A stretch of 64,000 nucleotides of DNA from Lysobacterales bacterium (GCA_017302135.1 JAFLDZ010000003.1:124001-188000), one strand, 5' to 3'. Counted from the first letter of the stretch, positions 54,590 through 64,000 are shown. The notes: generated by a model from the sequence alone, not told the origin. Made by a program: numbers and translations.

Positions 54590-56257
54590 TCACTTCAGGG
54601 CGATCGCGATCAGTCGTCCCGTCGGCACACGCGCCCCTTCAACGATGTAGAGCGTGCCGCCACCGGAGATCGCGAGCATCCCGGGCGCCGGGTAGGACCA
54701 CACCGGCTGGTGCGTGGTCAGGTCGAGGGCATAGACCGCGCGGTCGGTACTGACGAACACGAGATTGTCGGTCACCACCACGTTTCGGTGGAAACCCAGG
54801 TCCGAGGGCTGCGGCACCCAGGACCACAGGACTTGACCAGTGACTTCGTCAATGGCGTTGAACGACTTCGGCGCGTTGGAGCCCGCGTACACGATGCCCT
54901 TGGCAGTCGCCGGCTGGGTCATGTAGGACCTGAAGGTGATCCAGCGGATCGCGTTGTCGGCCACCGAGAAGTTGATCAGGGGGCGGGAGTCGTACTGTTC
55001 GACACTGGACGATGCGTAGCCGCTGAAGGCGCCGCCGCTGAACGTGGTCACACTGTCGGTCAGCCCTAGCATGGGGGCACCATGGTGCGAGTAATCCTGC
55101 TCAGGATTGTAGGGATCGCTGGTGGACGACAGCTTCAATCCAGTGGCGGTGTCGTAGGTCACCAGGGCGGTGCCGTCGTAATGGTAGACCCGCGACTGGT
55201 CCACGGCCGGGGTGGTCATGTCGTCGTCGCCGCTGAACATCGACCACTGCAGGTCGCCGGCGGTGTCGTGAAAGGCATAGACGCCGCCACCGCCGTAGCC
55301 TCCGTTGGTGTACACGCGGCCATCCCGGATCGTGGGCGCCAATACGCGCTGCCATTGCGTGCTGAACGTGTTCTGCAACACGGCCATGCCGGTGCCGGCA
55401 TGGAATGCCCAGAGGAAGGTCTGATCGTGTCCCGTCGTGGTGACGTAGACCTTGCCGTTGGCGGTAGCGGGCGGATTCAGCGCCGGATAGTCCTGGAACG
55501 TCTGCTGCCATACCAGACTGCCGTCGGTCTCGCGCAGCGCGCGCAGCGACATTGAAGTGAAACGATCGTCGTCGGACACGAAGACCAGGCCGGGTGTCGT
55601 CGCCACCGCGTTGATGAAGTCCGATCCACCGGCCGGCCGGCGCCATTCCCACTTGTAGGCGAACGCTCGGGGATGGAACGTCGCCGGTACGTAACCGGTG
55701 TGGCCGGCATCGCGCTGGAACGTCTCCCATTCGCCCAATGCGATATTCGCCGGGTCTTCGACGATCACTTCGAACGGGACGTACAGCGTTCCGCGTGGGA
55801 TTTCGTTGGCGCAAGCCGCATCCTGGCAGGTCTTCAGCTCCACATAGCCCACATGTGTGCCCTCGGCCAAGCCTTCCGCCACGCGAACCTCGACACGGAA
55901 GTTGCGGTCGTCGATCTGCGTGACCGTCGGGCCCTGATCGAGTCCTCCGTTGGTAGGCCTCGCCTGCAGGAACGTTCCGCTCAGCGACGATGCCACCGTC
56001 AACACCGCAGTCGGCTGGCCGCCGAGCAAGGACCGCACCTGCAGCCGCGACGGTGTGGCCACCAGATCGGTGCGGATCGAGGACAGGTCCCCGGGCGGAC
56101 CATCGAACTCGTTCGCACGGCCCACCCCCGCCTGACGACCTGGCTGCAAGGCCTGCGGGGTCTCCCGCGCAACGACCACACGACGGTCGCCCACGGACAC
56201 CCACCACACCAGCAGTGCCACAGGCAGCGACAGCAACCAGAACCAGATCGACTTCAT
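54590..56257 (-). CDS. PQQ-like beta-propeller protein, membrane-anchored (copy 1)
   Basis: The 555-residue product begins with an N-terminal helix (MKSIWFWLLSLPVALLVWWV), acting as anchor or signal. An Ig-like region (about 60-170, ending YVPFEVIVEDP) leads to PQQ-type propeller blades such as WSMFSGDDDMTTPAVDQSRV, TANGKVYVTTTGHD and VYALDLTTHQPVWSYPAPG. The repeats resemble PQQ-dependent dehydrogenases and BamB, but no catalytic residues are obvious, so a structural or binding role is as likely. It is a close paralogue of the gene upstream, from the same duplication. Confidence 0.85.
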   Translation of the reverse strand: MKSIWFWLLSLPVALLVWWVSVGDRRVVVARETPQALQPGRQAGVGRANEFDGPPGDLSSIRTDLVATPSRLQVRSLLGGQPTAVLTVASSLSGTFLQARPTNGGLDQGPTVTQIDDRNFRVEVRVAEGLAEGTHVGYVELKTCQDAACANEIPRGTLYVPFEVIVEDPANIALGEWETFQRDAGHTGYVPATFHPRAFAYKWEWRRPAGGSDFINAVATTPGLVFVSDDDRFTSMSLRALRETDGSLVWQQTFQDYPALNPPATANGKVYVTTTGHDQTFLWAFHAGTGMAVLQNTFSTQWQRVLAPTIRDGRVYTNGGYGGGGVYAFHDTAGDLQWSMFSGDDDMTTPAVDQSRVYHYDGTALVTYDTATGLKLSSTSDPYNPEQDYSHHGAPMLGLTDSVTTFSGGAFSGYASSSVEQYDSRPLINFSVADNAIRWITFRSYMTQPATAKGIVYAGSNAPKSFNAIDEVTGQVLWSWVPQPSDLGFHRNVVVTDNLVFVSTDRAVYALDLTTHQPVWSYPAPGMLAISGGGTLYIVEGARVPTGRLIAIALK

Positions 56258-56469
56258 TCGCGCTTCCTCTTTGGTTTGCTAACGACCGTGACTCGCACGG
56301 TGGCGGTCCCTCGGCACAACAGAAAGATGCGTCCCATCTTGATTCTCCCGGCTCGCCTATCCTGCGTATCAAGCGTCGAAAGAAGATAAACCGGGAAACG
56401 ATCCTGCTTGCGTCCCGCGTGGCGCTTACCGTTGCCGGTGACGCGACCACGCATGCGACGCAAGACGAT

Positions 56470-58101
56470 TCACTTCAATGCGATCGCGATCAGTCGGCCC
56501 GTCGACTCATCCGCGCCTTCGGCGATATAGAGCGTGCCGCCACCCGAGATCGCGAGCCTTCCGGGCACCGGGTAGGACCACACCGGCTGGCGCGTGGTCA
56601 GATCAAGCGCGTAGACCGCGCGGTTGGTGCTGACGAACACGAGGTTGTCGGTCACCACCACGTTGTGGTGGAAACGCACATCGGCGGGTTGCGGCACCCA
56701 TGACCACAGGATCTGACCGGTGGCTTCGTCGATGGCGTCGAACGACTTTGGCGCGTTCGAGCTTGCATATACGATGCCCTTCGCCGTCGCTGGGTGAGTG
56801 ACGTAAGTCCTGAAGGTGCGCCAGCGGACCGCGTTGTCGACCACCGAGTAGTTGATCAGGGGGCGGGTGCTCCTGTAGCTGCCACCGCCCCCACTGAAGG
56901 CGGTCACGCTGTCGGCCAGCCCGAGCATGGGGGCGCCATGGTACGAATAGCCCGAGCCTGGGTTGTAGGGATCGCTTATGGACGACAGCCTCAATCCGGT
57001 GGCGGTGTCGTAGGTCACCAGCGCGGTGCCATCGTAGTAATAGACCCGCGACTGGTCCACGGCCGGGGTGGTCATGTCGTCGTCGCCGCTGAACATCGAC
57101 CACTGCAGGTCGCCGGTGGTGTCGTTGTAGGCATAGACGCCGCCGCGGTAGTAGCCGCCATTGGTGTAGACGCGGCCGTCGCGGATCGTGGGCGCCAGCA
57201 CATGCGGCCATTGCGCGGCGAAGGAGCTCTGAAACACGGACAAACCGGTGTTGGCATGGAACGCCCAGAGGAAGGTCTTCTCGTGCCCCGTCGTGGCGAT
57301 GTAGACCTTGCCGTTGGCGGCGGCGGGCGGGTTCAGCGCCGGGTAGTTCTGGAACGTCTGCTGCCATGCCACGCCGCCGTCGTTCTCACGCAGCGCACGC
57401 AGCGTCGCCGATCCAAAATAGATGTCGTCGGACACGAAGACCAGGCCGGGCGCCGTCGCCACCGTGTTGATCTTGCCCGTCGGTCGGCGCCATTCCCACT
57501 TGTAGGCAAACGCCCGGGGGAGGAACCTCGCCGGCACGTAACCGCTGTGGCCTGCGTCGCGCTGGAATGTCTCCCATTCGCCCAATGCGATGTTCGCCGG
57601 GTCCTCGACGATCACTTCGAACGGCACGTACAGCGTCCCGCCCGGGATTTCGTAGGCGCATGCCGCATCCCGACAAGTCTTCAGCTCCACATAGCCGGTA
57701 TACGTGCCTTCGGCCAGACCCGGCGCCACGCGAACTTCGACGCGGAAATTGCGGTCGTCGATCCGGGTGATCGCAGGATCCTCCTCGAGCGCTCCGTTGG
57801 TGGGCCTCGCCTGGAGCAACGGCCCGCTCTGCAACAATGTCAACGTCAGCGCCGCAGACTGCTGGCTGCCGAGCAAGGACCGCAGCCGCAGACTCGACGG
57901 CGTAGCCACAAGATCGGTGCGGACCGCGGACCAGTCCCCGGGCGCGCCATTGGTCTCGTATGAGCGGCTCACCAGTACCGCACGACTTGCGTGCAGGGTC
58001 GGTGTGGGCTCCTGCACCACCGCCTCGCGACGATCCATGGACAGCCACCACACCAGCAATGCCACAGGCAGCGACAGTATCCATAACCAGATCGACTTCA
58101 T
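56470..58101 (-). CDS. PQQ-like beta-propeller protein, membrane-anchored (copy 2)
   Basis: The 543-residue paralogue starts at the ATG at 58101 (MKSIWLWILSLPVALLVWWL), matching copy 1; an upstream in-frame start lies outside the shared region. It has the same layout, anchor, Ig-like region (GGTLYVPFEVIVEDPANIAL) and propeller, but is shorter around the fourth blade, where GGGGSYRSTRPLINYS replaces a longer loop in copy 1. The upstream 80-100 bases also match those of copy 1, so the duplicated unit included its regulatory region. Confidence 0.85.
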   Translation of the reverse strand: MKSIWLWILSLPVALLVWWLSMDRREAVVQEPTPTLHASRAVLVSRSYETNGAPGDWSAVRTDLVATPSSLRLRSLLGSQQSAALTLTLLQSGPLLQARPTNGALEEDPAITRIDDRNFRVEVRVAPGLAEGTYTGYVELKTCRDAACAYEIPGGTLYVPFEVIVEDPANIALGEWETFQRDAGHSGYVPARFLPRAFAYKWEWRRPTGKINTVATAPGLVFVSDDIYFGSATLRALRENDGGVAWQQTFQNYPALNPPAAANGKVYIATTGHEKTFLWAFHANTGLSVFQSSFAAQWPHVLAPTIRDGRVYTNGGYYRGGVYAYNDTTGDLQWSMFSGDDDMTTPAVDQSRVYYYDGTALVTYDTATGLRLSSISDPYNPGSGYSYHGAPMLGLADSVTAFSGGGGSYRSTRPLINYSVVDNAVRWRTFRTYVTHPATAKGIVYASSNAPKSFDAIDEATGQILWSWVPQPADVRFHHNVVVTDNLVFVSTNRAVYALDLTTRQPVWSYPVPGRLAISGGGTLYIAEGADESTGRLIAIALK

Positions 58102-58683
58102 CCGCGCTCCCCTCTTGGATTGCAAATCAACGTCAGTCGCACGGCGACTTTCCCCTCGCGCAACGGAAAGCATGCGCCCGACCCTGATCTTGCCATTTTG
58201 CCTATTTTGGCGCCACCAGGGGTTGACAGCGCGCAGGATGAATATGGACTGCTCCCGATTGTCAGCCGCGCTTTTGATTCGGGATGAGGCAGGGAAAATA
58301 TATCCGGTCTACCGGGTGGATTTTATGAGTTCTGGCCATGATGGAGCAGTCTCACTCGAGTATCAGATCAGCGATCGGCCTCGAAAACCACCCGCCTATT
58401 CAGGCGCTTGCCGAACGCGCTCCCCCTAAAGTGGTTTTCGCTGTTCGTGCCAGAATCGGCGCGAAAAAGATCGGGCCTGAATGCTCTCCAGCAATAGCGC
58501 GGCGCGGTCGCCTGTGGCCTGGCCCTGCAATACTTCAGTCGAGCGAGCTTCCGACCGGTCTTTTTGCAAAAAACGCTGCCGCCGGAAGACCGCTCTAGCG
58601 AACCTGAAATCGCAACCCGGGCCGCCCACGGTGGGAGGGGGAGGAAGCCGCAGAACGGCCCGGATGCGAAGGGGTTGCGCGCC
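58102..58683. other. Gap with inverted repeats between propeller and RND genes
   Basis: This 582-base gap contains no gene I can support. A short frame at 58239-58429 (MNMDCSRLSAALLIRDEAGK...) has protein-like text but no clear start signal. Two inverted repeats lie in it: cgaaaaccac/gtggttttcg (58382-58391, 58431-58440) and gagcgagcttccg/cggaagaccgctc (58541-58553, 58583-58595). It may hold remnants of a lost gene. Confidence 0.45.
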
Positions 58684-61600
58684 TCAGCCGACAGCGGGTT
58701 CCTGGCGCGCTTCACTGGCGCGCACACGGAACCATGCCGCGTAGAGCGCGGGCAGGAACAACAGGGTCAGCGCAGTCGCAACGATCAGGCCGCCCATGAT
58801 CGCGACCGCCATCGGCCCGAAGAACGCACTGCGCGACAGTGGCACCATCGCGAGGATCGCAGCCAGCGCGGTCAGCACGATCGGCCGGAAGCGGCGCACC
58901 GTCGATTCGACGATCGCGGTCCAGCGGTCGTGGCCGCTGGCGATATCCTGCTCGATCTGATCGATCAGGATCACCGAGTTGCGCATGATCATGCCCGAGA
59001 GCGCGATCGTGCCGAGCATCGCAACGAAACCGAATGGCACCCGGAACGCCAGCAGGAACACGACCACACCGATCAATCCCAGCGGCGCGGTCGACATCAC
59101 CAGAAACACGCGCGACAGATCGCGCAATTGCAGCATCAACAGCGTGATCACGACGAACACGAACAGCGGCATGCCGGCCTTGATCGAATCCTGGCCGCGC
59201 GCGGAATCCTCCACCGATCCGCCGATTTCCAGCAGATAGCCGTCGGGCAGCGTGGCGCGAATGGCATCGAGGGTCGGATCGATCTGCCCGACCACCGTCG
59301 CCGGCGTCGGACCGTTGACGATATCGGCGCGCACGGTCACGGTGGGCAAACGGTTCCGATGCCAGATGACACCGTCCTCGAAGGTCGATTCCAATCGCGC
59401 GATCTGCATCACCGGCACGGTCTTGCCGCTGGTAGTGGGCACGGCGAGGCTGCCGAGCAGTTCCAGACGCTCGCGTTCATTCCCGGGGCCGCGCAGCAGG
59501 ATCTCGATCAACTCGTTGTCTTCACGATAGGTGCTGACGCGCTGTCCCGACAGCGAACTGGACAGGAAATGCGCGAGTTGCTCGGAACTCACGCCCAGCG
59601 CCCGGGCGCGATCCTGGTCGATGACCAGACGTACGACCTTGCTGGGTTCGTCCCAATCGAAATTGACGTTGATGACGTCGGGATTCGTACGCACTTTCGC
59701 CATGATCTGCGATGCGATCCCGCGCACGCGCTCGACGTGCTCGCCGGAGACGCGGTACTGGATCGGATAACCGACCGGCGGGCCGTTTTCGAGGCGGGTC
59801 ACCCGCAGCTGCAACTCCGGGAACTGCGGACGCACGTCGCTCATCAGCCAGTTTCGCAGCGTTTCGCGCGCCACGATGTCCTTCGCGCGCACCACGAACT
59901 GGGTGAAATGGGTCTGCGGCAGCTGCTGATCGAGCGGCAGATAGAATCTAGGCGAACCGGTGCCGACATACGCGACATAGTTCTCGACTTCCTTCCGCGT
60001 CGACAACAGCGTTTCGAGCTTGCGCGCCGCCGCATCGGTCGCCTTCAGCGAACTGCCCTCGGCCAGCTCGACATCGACCATCAGTTCGAGACGGGTCGAG
60101 TCCGGGAAGAACTGCTGCGGAACGAAGCGGAACACCGCGATCGACGCCACGAATGCGAACAGCGTCGCCCCGATCACCAGCCAGCGGCGGCGGATACACC
60201 ACCGAACCGTCGCGCGGAAACGCCTGTAGAAAGCGGTGTCGTAGGGATCGTGGACCGGCGCGTGCGCACCATCGGACGAGATCGGCGCGGGGCCCAGCAG
60301 TCCGGCGAACTGCGGCCAGCGATCGGCGAGACCCGAACGGAACGTGCGGATGCGGCCTTCCAGCGAACGCGGATTCGGCCGCGCGTTCGGTTCTGGCAAC
60401 ATCTTGTCGCCGAGATACGGAATGAACAGCACCGCCGCCACCCACGACACGATCAGCGCGATCGTCACCACTTGGAACAGCGATCGCGTGTATTCGCCGG
60501 TGCTCGATGCGGCGGTGGCGATCGGCAGAAAACCGGCGGCGGTCACGAGCGTGCCGGTGAGCATCGGGAATGCGGTGGTTTCATAGGCGAACGCAGCCGC
60601 GCGCAGGCGCGAGAAGCCCTGCTCCATCTTGATCGCCATCATCTCGACCGCGATGATCGCATCGTCCACCAGCAGGCCGAGCGCGAGCACCAGCGCGCCG
60701 AGCGATATCTTGTGCAGACCGATGCCGAAGTAGTGCATCACCGCGAACGTCATCGCCAGCACCAGCGGGATGGTCACTGCGACCACCAGGCCGGTCCGCA
60801 AGCCCAGCGAGAAGAAGCTGACCAGCAGCACGATGATCACGGCTTCGGCCAACACCGTGACGAACTCGCCGACGGAATCGCGCACCGCCGCAGGCTGATC
60901 GGCGATGCGGCGCAGTTGCATGCCGGCCGGCAGGCTGCGCTGCAGGCGCACGGTTTCCGCATCCAGCACCTTGCCCAGTTGCAGAATGTCGCCGGAGGGT
61001 TTCATCGACACCGCGATGCCGATCGCGTCATCGCCCATGTAGCGGATGCGCGGTGCGGCAGGATCGGCGTAACCGCGGTGCACATCCGCGATCTCGCCCA
61101 GGCGCACGGTGCGGTCGCCGGCCCGGATCGGGAATTGACGGATGTCGTCCAGTGACTTGAAATTTCCGGTTACCCGCAATTGCACACGGTCGGTCGATGT
61201 CTCGAAGAATCCGGCCGATGCGACCGCGTTCTGTTCGGCCAGCGCCTGTTGCACGACCGGCAGCGGAATCCCCAGCGTGGCGAGCTTGGTGTTCGACAGA
61301 TCGATCCATATCTTCTCGTCCTGCAAGCCGAGCAGTTCGATCTTGGCGACGTCCGGCACGCGCTGCAGTTCCAGCTCCAGCCGCTCGGCATAATCCTTCA
61401 GCAGCGCGTAGTCGAAGCCCTTGCCGGTGAGCGCATAGATGTTGCCGTAGGTATCGCCGAATTCGTCGTTGAAGAATGGCCCGACCGTGCCCTCCGGCAG
61501 GGTTGCCTTGATATCGCCGATTTTCTTGCGCACCTGGTACCACAGCTCTGGCAGTTCGCGGCTGTGCATCGAATCGCGGGCGATGAAGAACACCTGCGAT

Positions 61601-61872
61601 TCGCCGGAGCGGGAATACGAACTGATCGCTTCGTAGTTCCCGGTCTCCATCAGCTTCTTTTCGATGCGGTCGGTGATCTCGCGCGCGACTTCCTCGGCGG
61701 TCGCGCCCGGCCAGATCGTACGCACCACCATCACCTTGAAGGTGAACGGAGGATCCTCGGACTGCGCGAGTTTTCGATAGGACCAGACGCCGAGGATCGC
61801 CAGCACCAGCATCGTGTAAAGCACCAGCGAGCGATTCGCCAGCGCCCATTCGGAAAGATTGAATCTGCGCAT
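58684..61872 (-). CDS. RND-family efflux permease
   Basis: The 1062-residue inner-membrane pump has the typical 12 helices and two large periplasmic loops. The helix-4 proton-relay pair is clear in LGLLVDDAIIAVEMMAIKME (Asp-Asp), and the second half repeats the pattern near VPFGFVAMLGTIALSGMIMR. FFNDEFGDTYGNIYALTG marks the porter domain. It belongs to the HAE-type drug pumps rather than metal exporters, by length and motif. It is encoded after its adaptor on the minus strand; no outer-membrane channel gene is present in the window, so a shared TolC-like partner is likely. Confidence 0.95.
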   Translation of the reverse strand: MRRFNLSEWALANRSLVLYTMLVLAILGVWSYRKLAQSEDPPFTFKVMVVRTIWPGATAEEVAREITDRIEKKLMETGNYEAISSYSRSGESQVFFIARDSMHSRELPELWYQVRKKIGDIKATLPEGTVGPFFNDEFGDTYGNIYALTGKGFDYALLKDYAERLELELQRVPDVAKIELLGLQDEKIWIDLSNTKLATLGIPLPVVQQALAEQNAVASAGFFETSTDRVQLRVTGNFKSLDDIRQFPIRAGDRTVRLGEIADVHRGYADPAAPRIRYMGDDAIGIAVSMKPSGDILQLGKVLDAETVRLQRSLPAGMQLRRIADQPAAVRDSVGEFVTVLAEAVIIVLLVSFFSLGLRTGLVVAVTIPLVLAMTFAVMHYFGIGLHKISLGALVLALGLLVDDAIIAVEMMAIKMEQGFSRLRAAAFAYETTAFPMLTGTLVTAAGFLPIATAASSTGEYTRSLFQVVTIALIVSWVAAVLFIPYLGDKMLPEPNARPNPRSLEGRIRTFRSGLADRWPQFAGLLGPAPISSDGAHAPVHDPYDTAFYRRFRATVRWCIRRRWLVIGATLFAFVASIAVFRFVPQQFFPDSTRLELMVDVELAEGSSLKATDAAARKLETLLSTRKEVENYVAYVGTGSPRFYLPLDQQLPQTHFTQFVVRAKDIVARETLRNWLMSDVRPQFPELQLRVTRLENGPPVGYPIQYRVSGEHVERVRGIASQIMAKVRTNPDVINVNFDWDEPSKVVRLVIDQDRARALGVSSEQLAHFLSSSLSGQRVSTYREDNELIEILLRGPGNERERLELLGSLAVPTTSGKTVPVMQIARLESTFEDGVIWHRNRLPTVTVRADIVNGPTPATVVGQIDPTLDAIRATLPDGYLLEIGGSVEDSARGQDSIKAGMPLFVFVVITLLMLQLRDLSRVFLVMSTAPLGLIGVVVFLLAFRVPFGFVAMLGTIALSGMIMRNSVILIDQIEQDIASGHDRWTAIVESTVRRFRPIVLTALAAILAMVPLSRSAFFGPMAVAIMGGLIVATALTLLFLPALYAAWFRVRASEARQEPAVG

Positions 61873-61981
61873 GATCAGACCGTCCAGACGCTGGGACGCG
61901 TCGCGATCGCTGGGCAGGAAGTCGTTCGCATGGAAGTGGTTCGCATGCCGGGGGCGTCAACGCTCATCTCGATGACTCCGG

Positions 61982-63121
61982 TCAGTTCGATTGGACGGGG
62001 CGGTTGTTGCGATCGACCGGCAACACGGTCTGGTCCGCATGCAGCAGATGGCCTCCGGCCACGACGACCCAATCCGTCGGCTTCAGGCCGGAAAGTATCG
62101 GGACGCTGTCGGCGGAATAGGGTCCCGCCGCCACCAGCACCGGCCGCGCCCGCTGCGATTTGGGGTCGGCGATCCACACCACCGTCCGGCCTTTGGCGTC
62201 TCTCTGGACGGCGGACAGTGGCACCGTCAGTCCACCGGACTGCCCGGCACCGACGATGTAGACCCGTGCGCTCTGACCCAGCGCGACGGCATCGACATAC
62301 TCCGGGGCCAGACTCGCGCGTGCCGCGTAAGTCCGTGTCGACGGGTCGGCGACCGGCGAAATTTCACGGATTCTCGCCGACAGCGGCGGGCCTCCGGTGT
62401 TCCACAGCTCGACCAGTACCGCCTGCCCGGCCTGGAATTCGCGGACATTCGATTCGGGAAGCGCGAAAGCGACTTCGCGCTCGCCGTCCACGGCAAATGA
62501 GAAAACGGTCTGTCCGGGCGCCAGCACCTGCCCCGCCTCGACCATCCGCGCCGCGATCACGCCATCGGCGGACGCGAACAGCGAGGCGTAACCACTCTGG
62601 TTGCGGGCCACATCGCGCTGCGCGCGCGCTGCACGCACCTCACCCTCGGCCGCACGCAGGGACGCCGTCTGTTGGTCGAGCGAGGAACGGCTGACCAGCT
62701 GGTCCTTGGCCAGAGCGGCGAAACGCGCGTGATCGGCGCGGCTACGGGCCAATTGCGCTTCCGCAGCGGCCAGTTGCGCCTGCGAAGCGTCCGCCTGGAG
62801 CTGAAGGTCTTCCGGATCCAACTGCGCGAGCAGATCGCCCTTGTGGACCTGATCGCCGGCATCCACGAGCCTGCGCACCAGCTTTCCACCAACCCGGAAC
62901 GACAGCGCGGATTCCTCGCGGGCGCGGATTTCTCCGGCAAAGGCAGTCAGGCCTGCATGCTCACGCCCGGATGAAGCACCGGCGCGCGCGACGAGCACCG
63001 GGCGCGGCGCTTGGGATGTCGATTCAGCATTGCCACAAGCCGCCAGAACGACCACCATCAGCACTGGAATGACCGCTTTCAATGAACCTGCTTTCAAGCT
63101 TGATGTCCTGTGCGCTGCCAT
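61982..63121 (-). CDS. RND efflux periplasmic adaptor (membrane fusion lipoprotein)
   Basis: The 379-residue protein carries a lipobox VVLAACGN with Cys29, so it is probably lipidated and anchored to the inner membrane. It has the HlyD-like biotinyl-lipoyl halves (VGGKLVRRLVDAGDQVHKGDLLAQLDPEDLQ and the return strand DGVIAARMVEAGQVLAPGQ) with a coiled-coil hairpin rich in Ala/Gln between them (about 105-180). It is the first gene of the efflux pair, 109 bases before the pump, and is divergent from tetR. Confidence 0.93.
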   Translation of the reverse strand: MAAHRTSSLKAGSLKAVIPVLMVVVLAACGNAESTSQAPRPVLVARAGASSGREHAGLTAFAGEIRAREESALSFRVGGKLVRRLVDAGDQVHKGDLLAQLDPEDLQLQADASQAQLAAAEAQLARSRADHARFAALAKDQLVSRSSLDQQTASLRAAEGEVRAARAQRDVARNQSGYASLFASADGVIAARMVEAGQVLAPGQTVFSFAVDGEREVAFALPESNVREFQAGQAVLVELWNTGGPPLSARIREISPVADPSTRTYAARASLAPEYVDAVALGQSARVYIVGAGQSGGLTVPLSAVQRDAKGRTVVWIADPKSQRARPVLVAAGPYSADSVPILSGLKPTDWVVVAGGHLLHADQTVLPVDRNNRPVQSN

Positions 63122-63218
63122 GGCCGCCTCATACGATCGGGGGATAAGCCCGGAGGATCGATGGATGTCATCGATGAACGCCCGGGATTAATGAACTTGT
63201 CGGTATCGTATAAATAAC

Positions 63219-63237
63219 ATACTAATTAGTCTAGTAT
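63219..63237. promoter_or_regulatory. Candidate TetR operator
   Basis: atacta-attagtc-tagtat is an inverted repeat centred between the divergent efflux operon and tetR; it also contains the 10-base palindrome actaattagt. It overlaps a tagtat that could be the -10 of tetR, 7 bases before the ATG, which suits autorepression and possibly a leaderless tetR message. Confidence 0.6.
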
Positions 63238-63244
63238 TACAAGC

Positions 63245-63922
63245 ATGAGCGCCACAGACTCCCAGCCCACTGCCTCCGAAGCCGTCAAGCCGGCAGGCCC
63301 CGGCCGTCCGAAGGACCTCGGCAAGCGCGCCGCGATCCTCGACGTGGCCAAGCGGCTGTTCAGTCAGAACGGCTTCGACGGCGTGAGCATGGACCAGATC
63401 GCGGCCGAGGCCGGCGTCTCGAAACTCACGGTCTACAGCCATTTCGGCGACAAGGAATCCCTGTTCAGTTCGGCGATTCGCGCCAAATGCGAAGAACAGA
63501 TGCCTGCGGCCCTGTTTCTTGCGGGTCTGGAAGGCAATCTGCGCGAACAGCTGACCACGATCGCGCGCGCGTTTTTCACGCTGGTGACCAGCGAAGAGTC
63601 CATCGCCATGCACCGGATGATGATGATGCCCGGCACCGGCGATTCGCACGTGCGCGAACTGTTCTGGCAAGCGGGGCCGCAGCAGGTGAAAGACGCATTC
63701 GCCGAATTCCTGCGCGCCCGCGTCGCGCGTGGAGAACTGCAGGTGACGGATATCGACCGCGCAGCCTCGCAGTTCTTCTGCCTGATCAAGGGCGAAATGC
63801 ATATGCAGCTACTGTGCGGCATGTGCTGCGGCTCGCCGGTCAGCGACACCGAATGCCATATCGAAGCCACCGTCGATCTGTTCATGCGCGCTTACGGCAG
63901 TGGCGGGAGCGCGGCTGAATGA
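63245..63922 (+). CDS. TetR/AcrR family repressor
   Basis: The 225-residue protein has an N-terminal helix-turn-helix (AILDVAKRLFSQNGFDGVSM then AEAGVSKLTVYSHFGDKESL), classic of TetR/AcrR. The C-terminal ligand domain resembles the AcrR-type C-terminus with SEESIAMHRMMMMPGTGDSH. Being divergent from the RND adaptor gene and sharing a palindromic gap with it, it very probably represses the pump and itself until an inducer binds. The inducer is unknown. Confidence 0.93.
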   Translation: MSATDSQPTASEAVKPAGPGRPKDLGKRAAILDVAKRLFSQNGFDGVSMDQIAAEAGVSKLTVYSHFGDKESLFSSAIRAKCEEQMPAALFLAGLEGNLREQLTTIARAFFTLVTSEESIAMHRMMMMPGTGDSHVRELFWQAGPQQVKDAFAEFLRARVARGELQVTDIDRAASQFFCLIKGEMHMQLLCGMCCGSPVSDTECHIEATVDLFMRAYGSGGSAAE

Positions 63923-64000
63923 ACCGCCAAGTCATAATGTCCGAATGCTTGAGGCCGTCCGTGTCCCCGGTCCCGGTGACTTCCGGCACTCAGCCGAAAC
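63919..64000 (+). other. Possible start of a further gene at the right edge
   Basis: An ATG at 63919 overlaps the tetR stop (ATGA) and reads MNRQVIMSECLRPSV, open to the edge. A second ATG at 63945 (MLEAVRVPGPGDF) in another frame is also open. With 27 or fewer codons visible I cannot say which, if either, is real. Confidence 0.25.

Noticed and set aside
58564..61155. 863-residue plus-strand frame opposite the RND pump
   Set aside because: Antisense shadow of the pump; Arg/His/Gln-rich text without domains.

Overview
This is a 64 kb piece of a GC-rich gammaproteobacterial chromosome, most likely from the Xanthomonadaceae/Lysobacteraceae. The protein content, the strong G/C preference at third codon positions, the single ilv-leu run behind a branched-chain attenuator and the Xanthomonad-style palindromic repeats all point that way. 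This is inference from content; there is no rRNA or marker gene here. No tRNA, rRNA, CRISPR array, transposase or integrase was seen.

Layout. 1-9.4 kb: the end of a Tat-type serine hydrolase gene, then a glycogen/alpha-glucan operon (glgP-glgB-glgX-malQ). 9.4-12.7 kb: a visibly AT-rich island with three co-directional genes (an SSS-like transporter, a small membrane protein and an acyltransferase-like protein) that I cannot match to a known system. 12.9-17.5 kb: a ricin-type lectin, a FAD amine oxidase, an HExxH protein and a malonyl-CoA synthetase, set among short palindromic repeats. 17.6-20.8 kb: a tightly coupled three-gene redox operon. Its first product fuses a BFD-type [2Fe-2S] domain, a ferredoxin-reductase-like module, a membrane helix and a pentaheme cytochrome c domain; the other two are a Tll0287-like heme protein and a di-heme cytochrome b-like membrane protein. 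21-26 kb: a secreted seven-repeat protein, a saccharopine-dehydrogenase-like reductase, a small AT-rich secreted orphan, and thiC under a TPP riboswitch. 26.1-29.8 kb: a DUF805 protein, a FAD oxidase-methyltransferase fusion and a secreted partner, translationally overlapped. 30-37 kb: a CASTOR/POLLUX-type channel and a 2-oxoacid:ferredoxin oxidoreductase locus. 37.1-54.5 kb: the ilv leader and attenuator, ilvDCGME-ilvA-leuACDB, then thrABC. Together these carry aspartate to threonine, threonine to isoleucine, and pyruvate to valine and leucine. 54.6-58.1 kb: two tandem paralogous PQQ-like propeller proteins. 58.7-63.9 kb: an RND efflux permease and its lipoprotein adaptor, divergent from a TetR regulator with a palindromic candidate operator.

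The strongest candidates for undescribed biology are the NAD(P)H-to-periplasm redox operon (17.66-20.84 kb), the AT-rich island (10.05-12.67 kb) and the FAD oxidase-methyltransferase locus (26.5-29.8 kb). Function calls rest on motif reading by eye, not on database searches.
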